In this document: positions 1 through 8,191 of the stretch, piece after piece
Layout: each line of letters opens with the position of its first letter
Numbering within the stretch: position 1 is the first letter of the stretch
Assembly (NCBI RefSeq): GCF_027912835.1
Contig: NZ_CP115770.1
Span: forward strand, 53,307-117,306
Source: Paracoccus sediminicola
GTDB taxonomy: Bacteria; Pseudomonadota; Alphaproteobacteria; Rhodobacterales; Rhodobacteraceae
Direction: 5' to 3'
DNA: 64,000 bases
Program-made: the position numbers and the translations under genes
The notes under the pieces: model-generated
The model's input: the letters and a program-made list of their open reading frames with translations, nothing else
Database searches by the model: none
What the model was told of the DNA's origin: nothing

Positions 1-1031
1 CCCTGAAGGATCAGGTTCTTCTTATCCTCCAAGCGTGCAATCAGTTTCGCGAGCGCGCCACGCGACAAGAACCCGCCCTCGGCAATGATGTCGTCGATGC
101 CATAGGGCTCGATCGGAGGCGCATCTGTCTCGCCGTCCGCCTGCTCCTCCTCCTCGATCAGGGTGAGGGGTTCGAGGTCCTCGGCGTACTTTTCGGCCCA
201 GTAGGGATGCGCCAGGAACCGTGCCAGGTCCTGGTTTTCTCCGTCGAAGGCGAATGCCACCAGTTGCCTCGCCATGTCGTCGTCCTCAAAGCGCGCCCTG
301 GCGACAGTCGTGCGGTAGGTATAAAAGAACCACTCGCGTGGCGGGTCGACTTCTTCCCAGGCGACATCGACAGTCTTCCCGTCCCCCGGATTGCCAGTAA
401 TCGTGCCAATCGCCTTGATGCGCATGGCGCTGACCGGTCGCCCTCGGTTCTCGAACGGCACATCGTTCTTGCGCGTGTAAGTCGCCTTGATCGCGATCCG
501 GTCGCCCTGCTTCATCTGTTTCACGAGATGTGAGAACTTGTCGTCATAGCCATTCTGCCAGATGCCTTCACCAAGGAAGCGTGGGGTCTGGTCGCCTTCG
601 TCCCATGCTGCACCGACGAACCAGTAGTTGATGCCTTCCGGGACGATATCGCCCTCCGGTGCCTGGTCTTCGTCTTCATCAGCCTTGAGTGCTGCATGCT
701 CTTGTCTGAAGATCTCGACGGCGAGGTCATCCGTCATTTCGATGGAACCACCCGCATCGGTCAGGGCCCAAATGCCGCGCTTCGGGGAATAGAGGTAGCC
801 GGCCTTAACAAGGTAGAACCGTGCCCAGGCAACCCGATTGTTGAACTTCGGCTGCCCGTTTTTGTTGGTCTGGTTCAGGAAGTCGTCCGGTACTTCATGT
901 CGCTGCGCGATTTCTTGGAAGACCTGTTTCGGGCGCGCCCGCCCCCCAAGATCGCGCAAGACCTCAAGGACCGGCGCGAAGTAGCTGACGAACTGCGGAA
1001 CGCCTTCAATTTTCTGCTCGAAAAGTTTCAC
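1..1031 (-). CDS. Type IV restriction ATPase, McrB-like, N-terminal part (Mrr_N + EVE-like + start of AAA+); runs off left edge
   Basis: An open minus-strand frame runs from a GTG at 1031 to the window edge (343 codons, no stop). Residues 1-95 form a winged-helix Mrr_N-type domain (..VLEVLRDLGGRARPKQVFQEIA.., then a Trp/Tyr-rich wing). Residues about 115-255 resemble an EVE/PUA-like modified-base reader (EGINYWFVGAAWDEGDQ). The last residues, ALAKLIARLEDKKNLILQG, are the lead-in to an McrB Walker A loop, which would lie just outside the window. The family (McrB of McrBC) is a GTPase translocase that cuts DNA with modified bases together with McrC; that partner is not visible. The frame is open a little upstream of the GTG to a TAG near 1120, but no better start is seen and the ribosome site is weak. 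The domain order is read by eye; the family is fairly secure, the EVE label less so. Confidence 0.72.
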   Translation of the reverse strand, partial: MKLFEQKIEGVPQFVSYFAPVLEVLRDLGGRARPKQVFQEIAQRHEVPDDFLNQTNKNGQPKFNNRVAWARFYLVKAGYLYSPKRGIWALTDAGGSIEMTDDLAVEIFRQEHAALKADEDEDQAPEGDIVPEGINYWFVGAAWDEGDQTPRFLGEGIWQNGYDDKFSHLVKQMKQGDRIAIKATYTRKNDVPFENRGRPVSAMRIKAIGTITGNPGDGKTVDVAWEEVDPPREWFFYTYRTTVARARFEDDDMARQLVAFAFDGENQDLARFLAHPYWAEKYAEDLEPLTLIEEEEQADGETDAPPIEPYGIDDIIAEGGFLSRGALAKLIARLEDKKNLILQ

Positions 1032-1255
1032 ACCTGTCCCCGGGTTTTTCAGGAAATTCCGACCAGTACACCCGATGGCTGAGATCTTTGCAATTGGGTC
1101 GGGACTTCGGGTTTCCTCGATTACCTACTGCTGACCTTCGCGTATCCAATTTTTCTGCGCGATGTCACGAAAGGCCGGTTCGGGGAACTGCGTTGCAGCG
1201 ATGACCGTCCTGGCGAATGTCGGCTGTGGGCCGCCAGTGACGGCGGCCCGGTCCA

Positions 1256-1888
1256 TTAGATTTCAACACTTTCGGAGATGGCAAGCGCGTCTTCTAGGTC
1301 CACGCCCAGATACCGGACCGTGCTGTCCATCTTGGTGTGTCCCAGAAGAAGCTGAACGGCGCGCAGGTTCCCCGTCTTCCGATAGATCTCCGCGACTTTC
1401 GTCCGGCGCATGGAGTGAGTTCCGTAGGATGTGGGGTCCAGGCCGATGGATGACACCCAATCCCGAACGAGACGAGCGTACTGCCGTGTCGAGATGTGCA
1501 GGCGCTCATGGAAACGGCCCGGCCAGAGAAATTCCGAGCCGACCATCAACGGCTCTTCCATCCAGCGCGACAGCGATTTCCGCGTTCCTTCCGTGATCTC
1601 AAACCTGACCGGCCGTTGGGTCTTGCTTTGAATGATCGATGCACGTTCCTTGACCTGGCCGGAAGCGTAGACGTCGACGACCTTTAGTTTCACCAAGTCG
1701 CAGCCACGGAGCTTGCTGTCGACGGCCAAGTTGAAGAGGGCAAGGTCGCGATGGTTCCCGGCGATCTCTAGGCGAACGCGGATGGCCCAGACATGTTTCG
1801 GCAAAAGTGGGCGTTTCTGACCTATCAGGCGCCCCTTGTTCCAGGCAGGGCGGCAAGCGCGGATGGCAGGTAAGTTGGCAGTAGGCAT
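1256..1888 (-). CDS. Small tyrosine recombinase / phage-type integrase
   Basis: This 210-residue site-specific recombinase consists mainly of the catalytic domain. The tyrosine-recombinase residues can be picked out in order: Arg in SKLRGCDL, Lys after the beta hairpin, HSMRR (H-x-x-R), LLGHTKMDST (the second His) and the nucleophile in VRYLGVD. The frame is open to 1993, but the ATG at 1888 has a strong GGAGGA site 6 bases upstream, so I use that start. Proteins of this size without a long N-terminal arm-binding domain are common on alphaproteobacterial plasmids and islands. It stands alone; a 7-bp palindrome lies about 35 bp upstream. It could act in element integration or dimer resolution; the target site is not identifiable here. 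Confidence 0.88.
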   Translation of the reverse strand: MPTANLPAIRACRPAWNKGRLIGQKRPLLPKHVWAIRVRLEIAGNHRDLALFNLAVDSKLRGCDLVKLKVVDVYASGQVKERASIIQSKTQRPVRFEITEGTRKSLSRWMEEPLMVGSEFLWPGRFHERLHISTRQYARLVRDWVSSIGLDPTSYGTHSMRRTKVAEIYRKTGNLRAVQLLLGHTKMDSTVRYLGVDLEDALAISESVEI

Positions 1889-2212
1889 GTTCTGTCCTCC
1901 AACCTCCTCGCCCAGCCTCGACACCAACCACATGTTGGTGACACAGTATACCACATCAAGCCAGCCCACCGCGAAGGTCTGCTCCGAGCCCAATTTCAGC
2001 TTTCCGCGCTGAACGAAACGCCCCTCCGGGCAAGCCGGGGCGGTTCAAATTGTGAAAAGTTTCGTTGAGCGTAAGAGTGAGGGGGAACGGAAGGGCGCCA
2101 ACTGATGCTAATTGAAACCCGGACATTGTACGTAATGACCGTCCTGGCGTTGATGAGTACGCCGGGACCAAGCCAGTTATTGATGCCCGCCGCGCCTCTT
2201 TGTCTCCTAGTT
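1889..2212. other. Non-coding gap between integrase and MliC-type gene
   Basis: No convincing gene is seen. The left part carries the integrase ribosome site and a palindrome at 1922-1940, followed by an AT-richer stretch that could be the promoter. The rest holds only short frames without family features. Confidence 0.5.
1922..1940. promoter_or_regulatory. Perfect 7-bp inverted repeat upstream of the integrase
   Basis: CACCAAC, 5 bases, GTTGGTG, centred about 45 bp upstream of the integrase start. The position fits an operator or a recombinase/excisionase binding site. Only the symmetry is seen; the function is inferred. Confidence 0.4.
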
Positions 2213-2560
2213 TCACTCATTGTTTGGTGTGCATTGCAGCAGGGACTCTTCCTTGATCGTATCGGTCAGCGTGACATTCTCACCCTTTGTCCACCATTCG
2301 TACCGCCCAGACACGTAACGGGCGCCTGAGGCGGAGACCACGTTGACGAATACACGATGATCTTCATCCACTGGCACCAGTGCCAGCACGTCGGATTCTG
2401 AAGTGAAATAGTGCACGACGAACGGTTGCCCTTCGTCGCATTCGTATTCTATCGTGCGTATCGCCATGTCTTCGGTATCAAAGCCGAGCGAAAACGAGAC
2501 GTCCGCCGACGCGGCCGAAGCTAATGCGACAGTTATCGCAATAATTGACACAAAGCGCAT
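2213..2560 (-). CDS. MliC-family inhibitor of C-type lysozyme, exported
   Basis: A 115-residue protein with a Sec signal peptide (MRFVSIIAITVALASAASA, cleavage near residue 19). The mature part has the MliC family pattern: an early YECDEG segment, a central beta-strand series, YVSGRYEWWTKGENVTL and a final LLQC Cys that would pair with the first. In this family the protein blocks the active site of animal or phage C-type lysozymes in the periplasm. It lacks a lipobox, so it should be soluble rather than membrane-anchored. The gene is monocistronic, downstream of the VirB operon and on the same strand. The fold assignment is by motif; the inhibitor role is inferred from the family. Confidence 0.75.
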   Translation of the reverse strand: MRFVSIIAITVALASAASADVSFSLGFDTEDMAIRTIEYECDEGQPFVVHYFTSESDVLALVPVDEDHRVFVNVVSASGARYVSGRYEWWTKGENVTLTDTIKEESLLQCTPNNE

Positions 2561-2766
2561 AAAATATCCTTCCTGTTTGTCAGAGACGGCCCTAGTAACA
2601 GCCGTTGTCCACGATCCTACTCCGACTGTATGGCTCCTACGAACGGCAGAAAAGTCCCGCTCAGCGGACCTTCGTCCTCGGAAAATGCTGCATCATGGAC
2701 GAATGGCCGGTCTGGTGAAGCTGCGGCGCGGCATCGGCGTGCTGGATGGAAGGCCGCTTTGGGCCG

Positions 2767-3843
2767 TCACCGTCGCCCAAGCCGTCCCAGTCTCGCCAGC
2801 TGCGCCAGCATTTTTGATCCCGAGTCTGCGGATCCTGTGCCGCCTCCGGAACCCGTCTGTCCCATGCCTTGCCGCACTGGCATTTGCTGCACGCCAAAGA
2901 ACTGCCGCGCCCTGAGGGCTGCGTATTCTGCGCCACTGGCCCCGCCGATGAGGTAGCGATTGTAGGCCTGCTGGCTTCCCATGGCGGCGCGGGCAAAGCT
3001 GTAGCCGCCGCCGAGGCCACCGGAGAGGGCGGGCATCATGATGTTGCCGGAGATCGCGCGGACGATGAAGGGCGTGGCGATAATGAAGCCCTTGGCCATG
3101 AGCACCATCATGAAGAAGGGGATGAGCGCGCCGATGTTTGAGGCCCCTTCGGGATCGCCTAGTTCACCGATGAGCGCGGAGGAAACGCCTGTGATCGTTG
3201 CGAACACGCCTGCGACGACGATGGGGTATAGCGCAAAGGAGATCAGCGCGGACAGCCAGCGCGCGAAATAATCCTTGGTCACCTCGAAGAGGGTCAGGAA
3301 TATCATCACCGGGGCGATCCCGATCAGAAGCGCGATCATCAGTCGGGAGGCCACGAGGATGAAGGCGGCCAGTCCGCCGAGGATTGAAAGCAGGAGGACG
3401 CCGACGATGTCGAGCATGGCGCCAGCCATCCAGTTCAGCTCGGACCCGGCAGCGTTCAGATAGTCGCCCAGCTCCGCGATCAGCCGGTCGAATTCCTCCG
3501 CGAAGGTGCCTGAAGGGCCCGGGCTGCCGCCGCCGACGGAAGCTACAAGCGCGCCCGCGATACTGTCGATCCCATAGAGAATGGCAGACGAGAAGGCGTT
3601 GAACTGCATCCAATTGGTCGCGAAAATCCCGATGAGCCCGATCTTGACCGCGAGCCAGAAGGCTGTGTGCCCATCCATGGCCCGATATTGATAGATCATG
3701 TTGATGCCGACGAGGATCACCACCAGCGTTGTCCCCAAAACCAGGAGCGTGCCGACCGTTGCCGCAACCGCACCAAACTGGGTCTCAGCGGCGGTGTCGA
3801 GATAGGCTTGGGAGGTTTCAACGAAGTAGGTGACGACACTCAT
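2767..3843 (-). CDS. virB6: Type IV secretion inner-membrane protein VirB6
   Basis: A polytopic protein of 358 residues with a periplasmic N-terminus and about six to seven hydrophobic segments (for example GTLLVLGTTLVVILVGINMI and the IGIAPVMIFLTLFEVTKDYF region), followed by a Gly/Ser/Gln-rich tail. This is the TrbL/VirB6 layout, including the conserved central Trp and the long central periplasmic loop. VirB6 forms part of the inner-membrane translocation channel. It is the last gene of the VirB operon here, after VirB11, rather than lying between VirB5 and VirB8 as in the classical order. The start ATG at 3843 follows the upstream exported-protein gene after 12 bases. Confidence 0.85.
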   Translation of the reverse strand: MSVVTYFVETSQAYLDTAAETQFGAVAATVGTLLVLGTTLVVILVGINMIYQYRAMDGHTAFWLAVKIGLIGIFATNWMQFNAFSSAILYGIDSIAGALVASVGGGSPGPSGTFAEEFDRLIAELGDYLNAAGSELNWMAGAMLDIVGVLLLSILGGLAAFILVASRLMIALLIGIAPVMIFLTLFEVTKDYFARWLSALISFALYPIVVAGVFATITGVSSALIGELGDPEGASNIGALIPFFMMVLMAKGFIIATPFIVRAISGNIMMPALSGGLGGGYSFARAAMGSQQAYNRYLIGGASGAEYAALRARQFFGVQQMPVRQGMGQTGSGGGTGSADSGSKMLAQLARLGRLGRR

Positions 3844-3855
3844 CGCGGGGCTGCC

Positions 3856-4269
3856 TTACCAATTACCTGCGGCGTCGCAGATGGCCTTGGCGGCAGTTCG
3901 GGCGGCGTTGGCGCGGCGGTTGTAGGCGTCCGAGGCCTGCAACATTTCCCAGCGTTCGTCACTGGCGTGGCGCTCACGAAACGCCCCCTCGGCATCATCC
4001 CAGGACGGGAACCGGATCTCGCAAGCGCAGCTGCCAGTCTCCACGATGCGTTCAAGATTTTGGGCTCGGTAGATGTCTTGAACCAGCACGCGCTGATAGG
4101 CTTGGTGCAGGGGGATCTCCTGCATCCACACGGGTTCAGCGGGCCGTTCTGGACAGACGTCGAAACTGCGCTCGAGGGTCGGCACGAGATTGCGCTCAGC
4201 GAAGCCGGGTGCCGACGTCAGGCCCAGGACCAGCGCAATCAGTGCGAGGGTACAGCCCGCCTGCCTCAT
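3856..4269 (-). CDS. Conserved exported protein of the VirB operon, function unknown
   Basis: A 137-residue protein with a clear signal peptide (hydrophobic ALIALVLGL, cleavage after GFA). The mature part is mostly helical and has Cys in CPERP, in the SCACE pair and near the end (AICDAAGNW), suggesting disulfides in the periplasm. The start overlaps the stop of the DUF4177 gene by four bases (ATGA), so it is translationally coupled to the secretion genes. It sits directly before virB6, where other systems carry an entry-exclusion or small accessory protein, but no family-level similarity was recognised. A T4SS accessory role is inferred from position only. Confidence 0.7.
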   Translation of the reverse strand: MRQAGCTLALIALVLGLTSAPGFAERNLVPTLERSFDVCPERPAEPVWMQEIPLHQAYQRVLVQDIYRAQNLERIVETGSCACEIRFPSWDDAEGAFRERHASDERWEMLQASDAYNRRANAARTAAKAICDAAGNW

Positions 4270-4460
4270 GCCGTAGCTCCGGCGAGTGTGGTCTCACGCT
4301 TCAGGAAGACCGTGTGTCCCACATTGGCGAATTCCGAGGAGCTGATCGACACCACCTCCCAGCCTTTCGCACCTTTGGCATTCAGGCTGGCCTGCATGTC
4401 GGCAAGGCTGGTCTTACGAGTCATGGGAAAGGACAGGATATCGTATTCAAATGTCTTCAT
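4266..4460 (-). CDS. DUF4177-family small protein
   Basis: A 64-residue protein with the short DUF4177 pattern: a starting beta strand (MKTFEYDILSF), a helix (LADMQASLNAKGAKGWEVVSIS) with the characteristic G-A-x-GWEVVS, and a final strand ending in a positively charged FLKRE. It overlaps virB11 upstream and the exported gene downstream by four bases each, so it is part of the operon. It has no signal peptide and is presumably cytoplasmic. The function of DUF4177 is unknown; association with a VirB operon is uncommon enough to note. Confidence 0.75.
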   Translation of the reverse strand: MKTFEYDILSFPMTRKTSLADMQASLNAKGAKGWEVVSISSSEFANVGHTVFLKRETTLAGATA

Positions 4461-5443
4461 GGAGAAGTTCCAATCTCGGTTGCGCCGGGTAGGTAGAATT
4501 CGGTGATGCCGCGCCTGCCGTCGTGGCGACCGGCCTGGATGATCACATCGATGGAGTTCTCGATGTACTGGATCATGTCGGCATAGGTCATCGGGATCTC
4601 GGTCTTAAGTGCCGCGATCGCGAGGCGCTGCACGGCAAGCTGTGGGGTTTCGGCATGTAGGGTGGTCATGGACCCGCCGTGCCCTGTATTTATGGCTTCG
4701 AGGAAGGTCATTGCCTCCTTGCCGCGCACCTCGCCCAGGATGATCCTGTCGGGGCGCATGCGCAGCGTGGCGGTGAGCAGCACATCGGCGGTCTGGAACT
4801 CTGCATCGCGATTGGCGATGAGGGTCACGGCATTTGGCTGGGTCGGCAGAAGCTCGGCGGCTTCCTCGATGGTGACAATGCGTTCCTCTGGTGGCACATG
4901 AGTGAGGATCTTCCGCGCGGCGACGGTCTTGCCGGTGGAGGTGCCGCCTGAGACAATCATGTTGAGTTTGTTCTCGACGCAAAAAGCAAGCGCATCATCG
5001 ATGACGCCAGACGTAACAACCTCGCGCAGTTCCCGGGTTTTCTCGAGACGGAGTTCTTCAAGCTTGCGTTCCTTGCCATAGAGGAAATCGAGCGCGATTC
5101 CATCGAGCGGCAAGCTTGAGAAAAACCGCAGGCTGATCGACATGGCCGAGAGCACGGCGGGTGGTGTGATGACCTGTGCCCGGATCGGCCGCCCCTTGTA
5201 GGTGATTGAGACCGAGACGATGGGGCGGTCCTTGCTCATCGTGGTATTGGCAGAAGAGGCGATCTGGTTGCCGAGGTCTTTCACTTCGGTTGCGGTCAAC
5301 GCTTGATCCAGCTTTCTCATGAAGTGATCGCCCTGAAATTCTCCCCAGCAGGTGCCGTCAGGATTGATGCAGATCTCGATGACATCGTCGCGTGCTGCGG
5401 CGTCGATCCGATCAAGCGAGGTCTGGAGATAGCTCAGCGACAT
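4457..5443 (-). CDS. virB11: Type IV secretion ATPase VirB11
   Basis: A 328-residue hexameric ATPase of the secretion-NTPase family. It has an N-terminal domain, then Walker A SGGTSTGKTVAA near residue 168, the Asp box VTIEEAAEL, Walker B region DRIILGEVRGKEAMTFL and the His box NTGHGGSMTTLHAE. It acts at the cytoplasmic face with VirB4, switching between pilus assembly and substrate transport. The frame is open upstream into virB10, but the ATG at 5443 (MSLSYLQ) lies four bases after the virB10 stop and gives the expected length, so that start is used. Confidence 0.95.
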   Translation of the reverse strand: MSLSYLQTSLDRIDAAARDDVIEICINPDGTCWGEFQGDHFMRKLDQALTATEVKDLGNQIASSANTTMSKDRPIVSVSITYKGRPIRAQVITPPAVLSAMSISLRFFSSLPLDGIALDFLYGKERKLEELRLEKTRELREVVTSGVIDDALAFCVENKLNMIVSGGTSTGKTVAARKILTHVPPEERIVTIEEAAELLPTQPNAVTLIANRDAEFQTADVLLTATLRMRPDRIILGEVRGKEAMTFLEAINTGHGGSMTTLHAETPQLAVQRLAIAALKTEIPMTYADMIQYIENSIDVIIQAGRHDGRRGITEFYLPGATEIGTSP

Positions 5444-5447
5444 GGGA

Positions 5448-6827
5448 TCAGAAGATCTCCAGATCGCGGTCGACCATGACGGTGACGCGGGCGCCCTGGT
5501 CGATATAGATGACCGGACCGATCGAAAGGTAATCGCCAATCACGCTGTCCGTGGCATCGGCAAGATCATCGCCCACGTCTTCGAGCACATCCGCGGCGGT
5601 CTCATCCTGCACATTTGCTGCAGCGGCGCTTGGGGCCGCTGAGATCAGCGAAATCAACGCCGCCGAGCCAAAGCGTTCATCAAAGCGCGTGTCGACAAAG
5701 CCGGTCACGCCGGAGCGGCCCAACTCGTCACCCCCGAAAGAGCTGATCTGGATGGTTTGATTGTCAGGCAGGATGATCCGGTCCCAGGCGATGGTGACCC
5801 GGCGCTGCGCGATATCGACGCCGGAACGATACCGCCCGATCAGGCGTGACCCGCGCGGGATCAGAAGGCGCGAGCCATCGAAACTGAACACATCTTCGGA
5901 CACGACGGCACGGGTCTGGCCGGGCAGGGAGCTGTCGAGGGCGGTTTCCATGACGGCCTGGATCATCGTGCCCTGTATGATGGTATTGGACGGGTTGGCG
6001 ATGACCTCGGCTTGCGTCACAGAAGTGGGCAGCGCGCCGTTCAGCACGAAATCCGTCACTTCCCCAAAGGTCCGTTCGGTCAAGGCCGTCTCATTTGCAC
6101 CGGAGGTGCCGCCAAAGGCAATGGTGGGTGAGGTGATGCGCCGATCCTGAAATGCGCGTTCCTCAGCCGCGCGGCGTTCAAGTTCCGCAAGCCGTCTTGC
6201 TTCCTCCTCGCGGCGCAGTCGCTCTTGCTCGCGTGCGCGCAGCTCATCCTGCGTGGGGCCCGTTGGCGCGGGTTGCGGTCGGCTGGCCTCGAGTTGGGCC
6301 AGTTCCAGATCCATGCGGAGTTGCTCAAGGCTGCGATCCCGCGCCGTCAGTTCGTCCTGAAATCGTTGCTGTGCGGCTTCCGAGGCGGCTTGTAGCGCCG
6401 CGATCTGAGCAGTCAGCGCGTCAATTGCCTCTGCGGCGGCGGTGTCTTCCTCGACAACTGGTTCAGGGGCGTTGCGCAACTCCTCGATCTGGGCCTGCAG
6501 GGCGGTGATCTGCGCCAGAAGCTCCGCGTTGGGCTCGACGGGGTCTGGTCCGACGAACACAACCTCGGGCTCGGGCGGGGGCAAGGTCTCGATGGCGCCA
6601 AAGCCATCCCCTTCGTTTTGGAAGACGTCCGGAGTGGCCGTCGGCAAGGCTTCCTCTCCTTCGGGCTGTGAGAGGAGATAAAGCATGGCACCACCCGCGC
6701 CGATGACGAGGACCACGACCAGCGCGAGAAGGGGCGACCGGCGCTGCGCCGCTATGGGCGCGCGGGCACTGCCTTTCTCAAGGGCGGCGAGGCGCCTTTC
6801 CAGCTCGGTGTTCTCGGTATCGCTCAT
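5448..6827 (-). CDS. virB10: Type IV secretion core-complex protein VirB10 (TrbI family)
   Basis: This 459-residue bitopic protein spans the envelope. It has a short cytoplasmic N-terminus, one transmembrane helix (about 30-52), a long acidic and then Gln/Glu/Arg-rich coiled-coil linker (about 115-225), and a C-terminal TrbI domain with the conserved beta-barrel signature (IIQGTMIQAVMETALDSSLPG, IPRGSRLIGRYRSG, SFGGDELGRSG). VirB10 senses ATP use by VirB11/VirD4 and gates the outer-membrane pore. The usual Pro-rich region is largely replaced by coiled coil. The start overlaps the virB9 stop by four bases. Confidence 0.95.
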   Translation of the reverse strand: MSDTENTELERRLAALEKGSARAPIAAQRRSPLLALVVVLVIGAGGAMLYLLSQPEGEEALPTATPDVFQNEGDGFGAIETLPPPEPEVVFVGPDPVEPNAELLAQITALQAQIEELRNAPEPVVEEDTAAAEAIDALTAQIAALQAASEAAQQRFQDELTARDRSLEQLRMDLELAQLEASRPQPAPTGPTQDELRAREQERLRREEEARRLAELERRAAEERAFQDRRITSPTIAFGGTSGANETALTERTFGEVTDFVLNGALPTSVTQAEVIANPSNTIIQGTMIQAVMETALDSSLPGQTRAVVSEDVFSFDGSRLLIPRGSRLIGRYRSGVDIAQRRVTIAWDRIILPDNQTIQISSFGGDELGRSGVTGFVDTRFDERFGSAALISLISAAPSAAAANVQDETAADVLEDVGDDLADATDSVIGDYLSIGPVIYIDQGARVTVMVDRDLEIF

Positions 6828-7519
6828 GAGGTGGCCTCCGCGGGCGGGATCGCCTCAATGCAGACCACTTCTTCGCCAAGTCGCAGGACCCATTGGCGGT
6901 TCACGCCGCTGACGCGGATCACGTCGTTTTCAGGAATTTGCGTGTTGACCGTGCGCTCGCGGCCGCCCGCGTAGCGGAAGATCGCGGGCACAGGCGCGTT
7001 TCTTGGAAACGCGAAATACGTAAACGTCCCGTCATCCCAGATGCGCGTTGGCGTGAACTCGGTCCGCGCGCTGGCGCCGTAGTTGTAGTTCGGCGCTTGG
7101 GCGGCGATGGCCCGGGTCGGGCGCGCAGCGTCGTCAGGGTAGCGGAACTGCACCACGTAGAAGGTCGGGCTGCGGACCTCCTGGACGTTGAAGTAGTAGC
7201 TCCGGCGGTTCGTATAGACTGTCACATTGGTATGCACCCCGCGCGCCACAGGCTTGATTGCGAAGGCCTGACCGCCCGGGACGCCGTCGATCTCGAAGCC
7301 CTCGGTGTCGCCCGCGATGATCGAGCGGATGCTTTCGCCCTCGCCGAACTCGATGGTGGTCACATGGGTGAGCGACACGCTGAGGCGGTAGACCTGACCC
7401 TCCTGGTAGGTGGCCAAGCGCACTCGGCTGTCGTTGGGACCACCACGCGGGATGGCTTCGGCAGAGGCGAAGCCGGGCAACAGGGCAATGACAAAAATAA
7501 GCGATCTTATAAACAACAA
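6824..7519 (-). CDS. virB9: Type IV secretion outer-membrane core protein VirB9
   Basis: A 231-residue exported protein (signal peptide ends near GFASA) with the CagX/VirB9 features. The N-terminal beta domain contains HVTTIEFGEGESI and VHTNVTVYTNRRSYYF. The C-terminal domain contains IWDDGTFTYFAFPRNAPVPAIF, the segment that contacts VirB7 and VirB10. It forms the outer-membrane core ring. It is coupled to virB10 by a four-base overlap, with virB8 two bases upstream. The short downstream end, EAIPPAEATS, suggests no extra domain. Confidence 0.94.
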   Translation of the reverse strand: MLFIRSLIFVIALLPGFASAEAIPRGGPNDSRVRLATYQEGQVYRLSVSLTHVTTIEFGEGESIRSIIAGDTEGFEIDGVPGGQAFAIKPVARGVHTNVTVYTNRRSYYFNVQEVRSPTFYVVQFRYPDDAARPTRAIAAQAPNYNYGASARTEFTPTRIWDDGTFTYFAFPRNAPVPAIFRYAGGRERTVNTQIPENDVIRVSGVNRQWVLRLGEEVVCIEAIPPAEATS

Positions 7520-7521
7520 CG

Positions 7522-8175
7522 TCAGTTCTCCAATCTGTCGGAGCGGATGGAATATTCGAGGACGGTGAAGCCGAATGGATTGGTCCAGACCTCATCGATG
7601 GAGCGGCGGGTCTCCGGGCGGAACTCGAAGAGAAGCGTCGCAGTGAAGAGGCCGGTCTGGGTGCCGTTAATGGACGTCAGGCGCTTGCGCAGGCGGACCG
7701 TCGCGCGGTTGGTTCCGATCCGGTTGATGCTGAGGATCTCCACGTCGAGCCGCGCATTGGGGCCATAGACCGTCGGCGGGTAGTTCTCATTTGCGCTGTT
7801 CCAGATCTGGCGTAGCCCGCTCTCGGCAGCCCCGTCAGAGCGGCGCAGGACGCTGCGGATGCGCAGGTCGTTGTCGAGCTGGTTGTAGACCTCGCGGTCG
7901 GTCACATAGCGGAACACTTCCGCCTCGATGATCGCCTGGTTGGCGGTCACCGAGGAAGCGCCCACCGATGCTTCGGGGAGTGCAAAGCCGGTGGCGGGAT
8001 CATAGGGGACAACGACGGGGGGCGGATCGACATCGAGGATCGAGACAGCCGCGGCACTCAGACAGCCGATGATGCCGATGACAAGGCCTATCAGGCCAAG
8101 ACGCTGCCAAAGCCGTTCACGGCGCAGGGCACCGTAGACCAGCTCTTCCTCGATGATCTCTTGTTCACTCGCCAC
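7522..8175 (-). CDS. virB8: Type IV secretion inner-membrane protein VirB8
   Basis: A 217-residue bitopic protein with a cytoplasmic N-terminus, one membrane helix near residues 27-48 and a periplasmic NTF2-like domain. The family pattern is present: ANQAIIEAEVFRYVTDREVYN, a middle sheet (RLDVEILSINRIGTNRATVRLRK), and a C-terminal NPFGFTVLEYSI with the conserved N-P-x-G-x-x-V motif. VirB8 is an assembly factor linking the inner and outer complexes. The gene follows virB5 after 16 bases and lies two bases before virB9. Confidence 0.93.
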   Translation of the reverse strand: MASEQEIIEEELVYGALRRERLWQRLGLIGLVIGIIGCLSAAAVSILDVDPPPVVVPYDPATGFALPEASVGASSVTANQAIIEAEVFRYVTDREVYNQLDNDLRIRSVLRRSDGAAESGLRQIWNSANENYPPTVYGPNARLDVEILSINRIGTNRATVRLRKRLTSINGTQTGLFTATLLFEFRPETRRSIDEVWTNPFGFTVLEYSIRSDRLEN

Positions 8176-8191
8176 GCGTCACACCCCGCAC

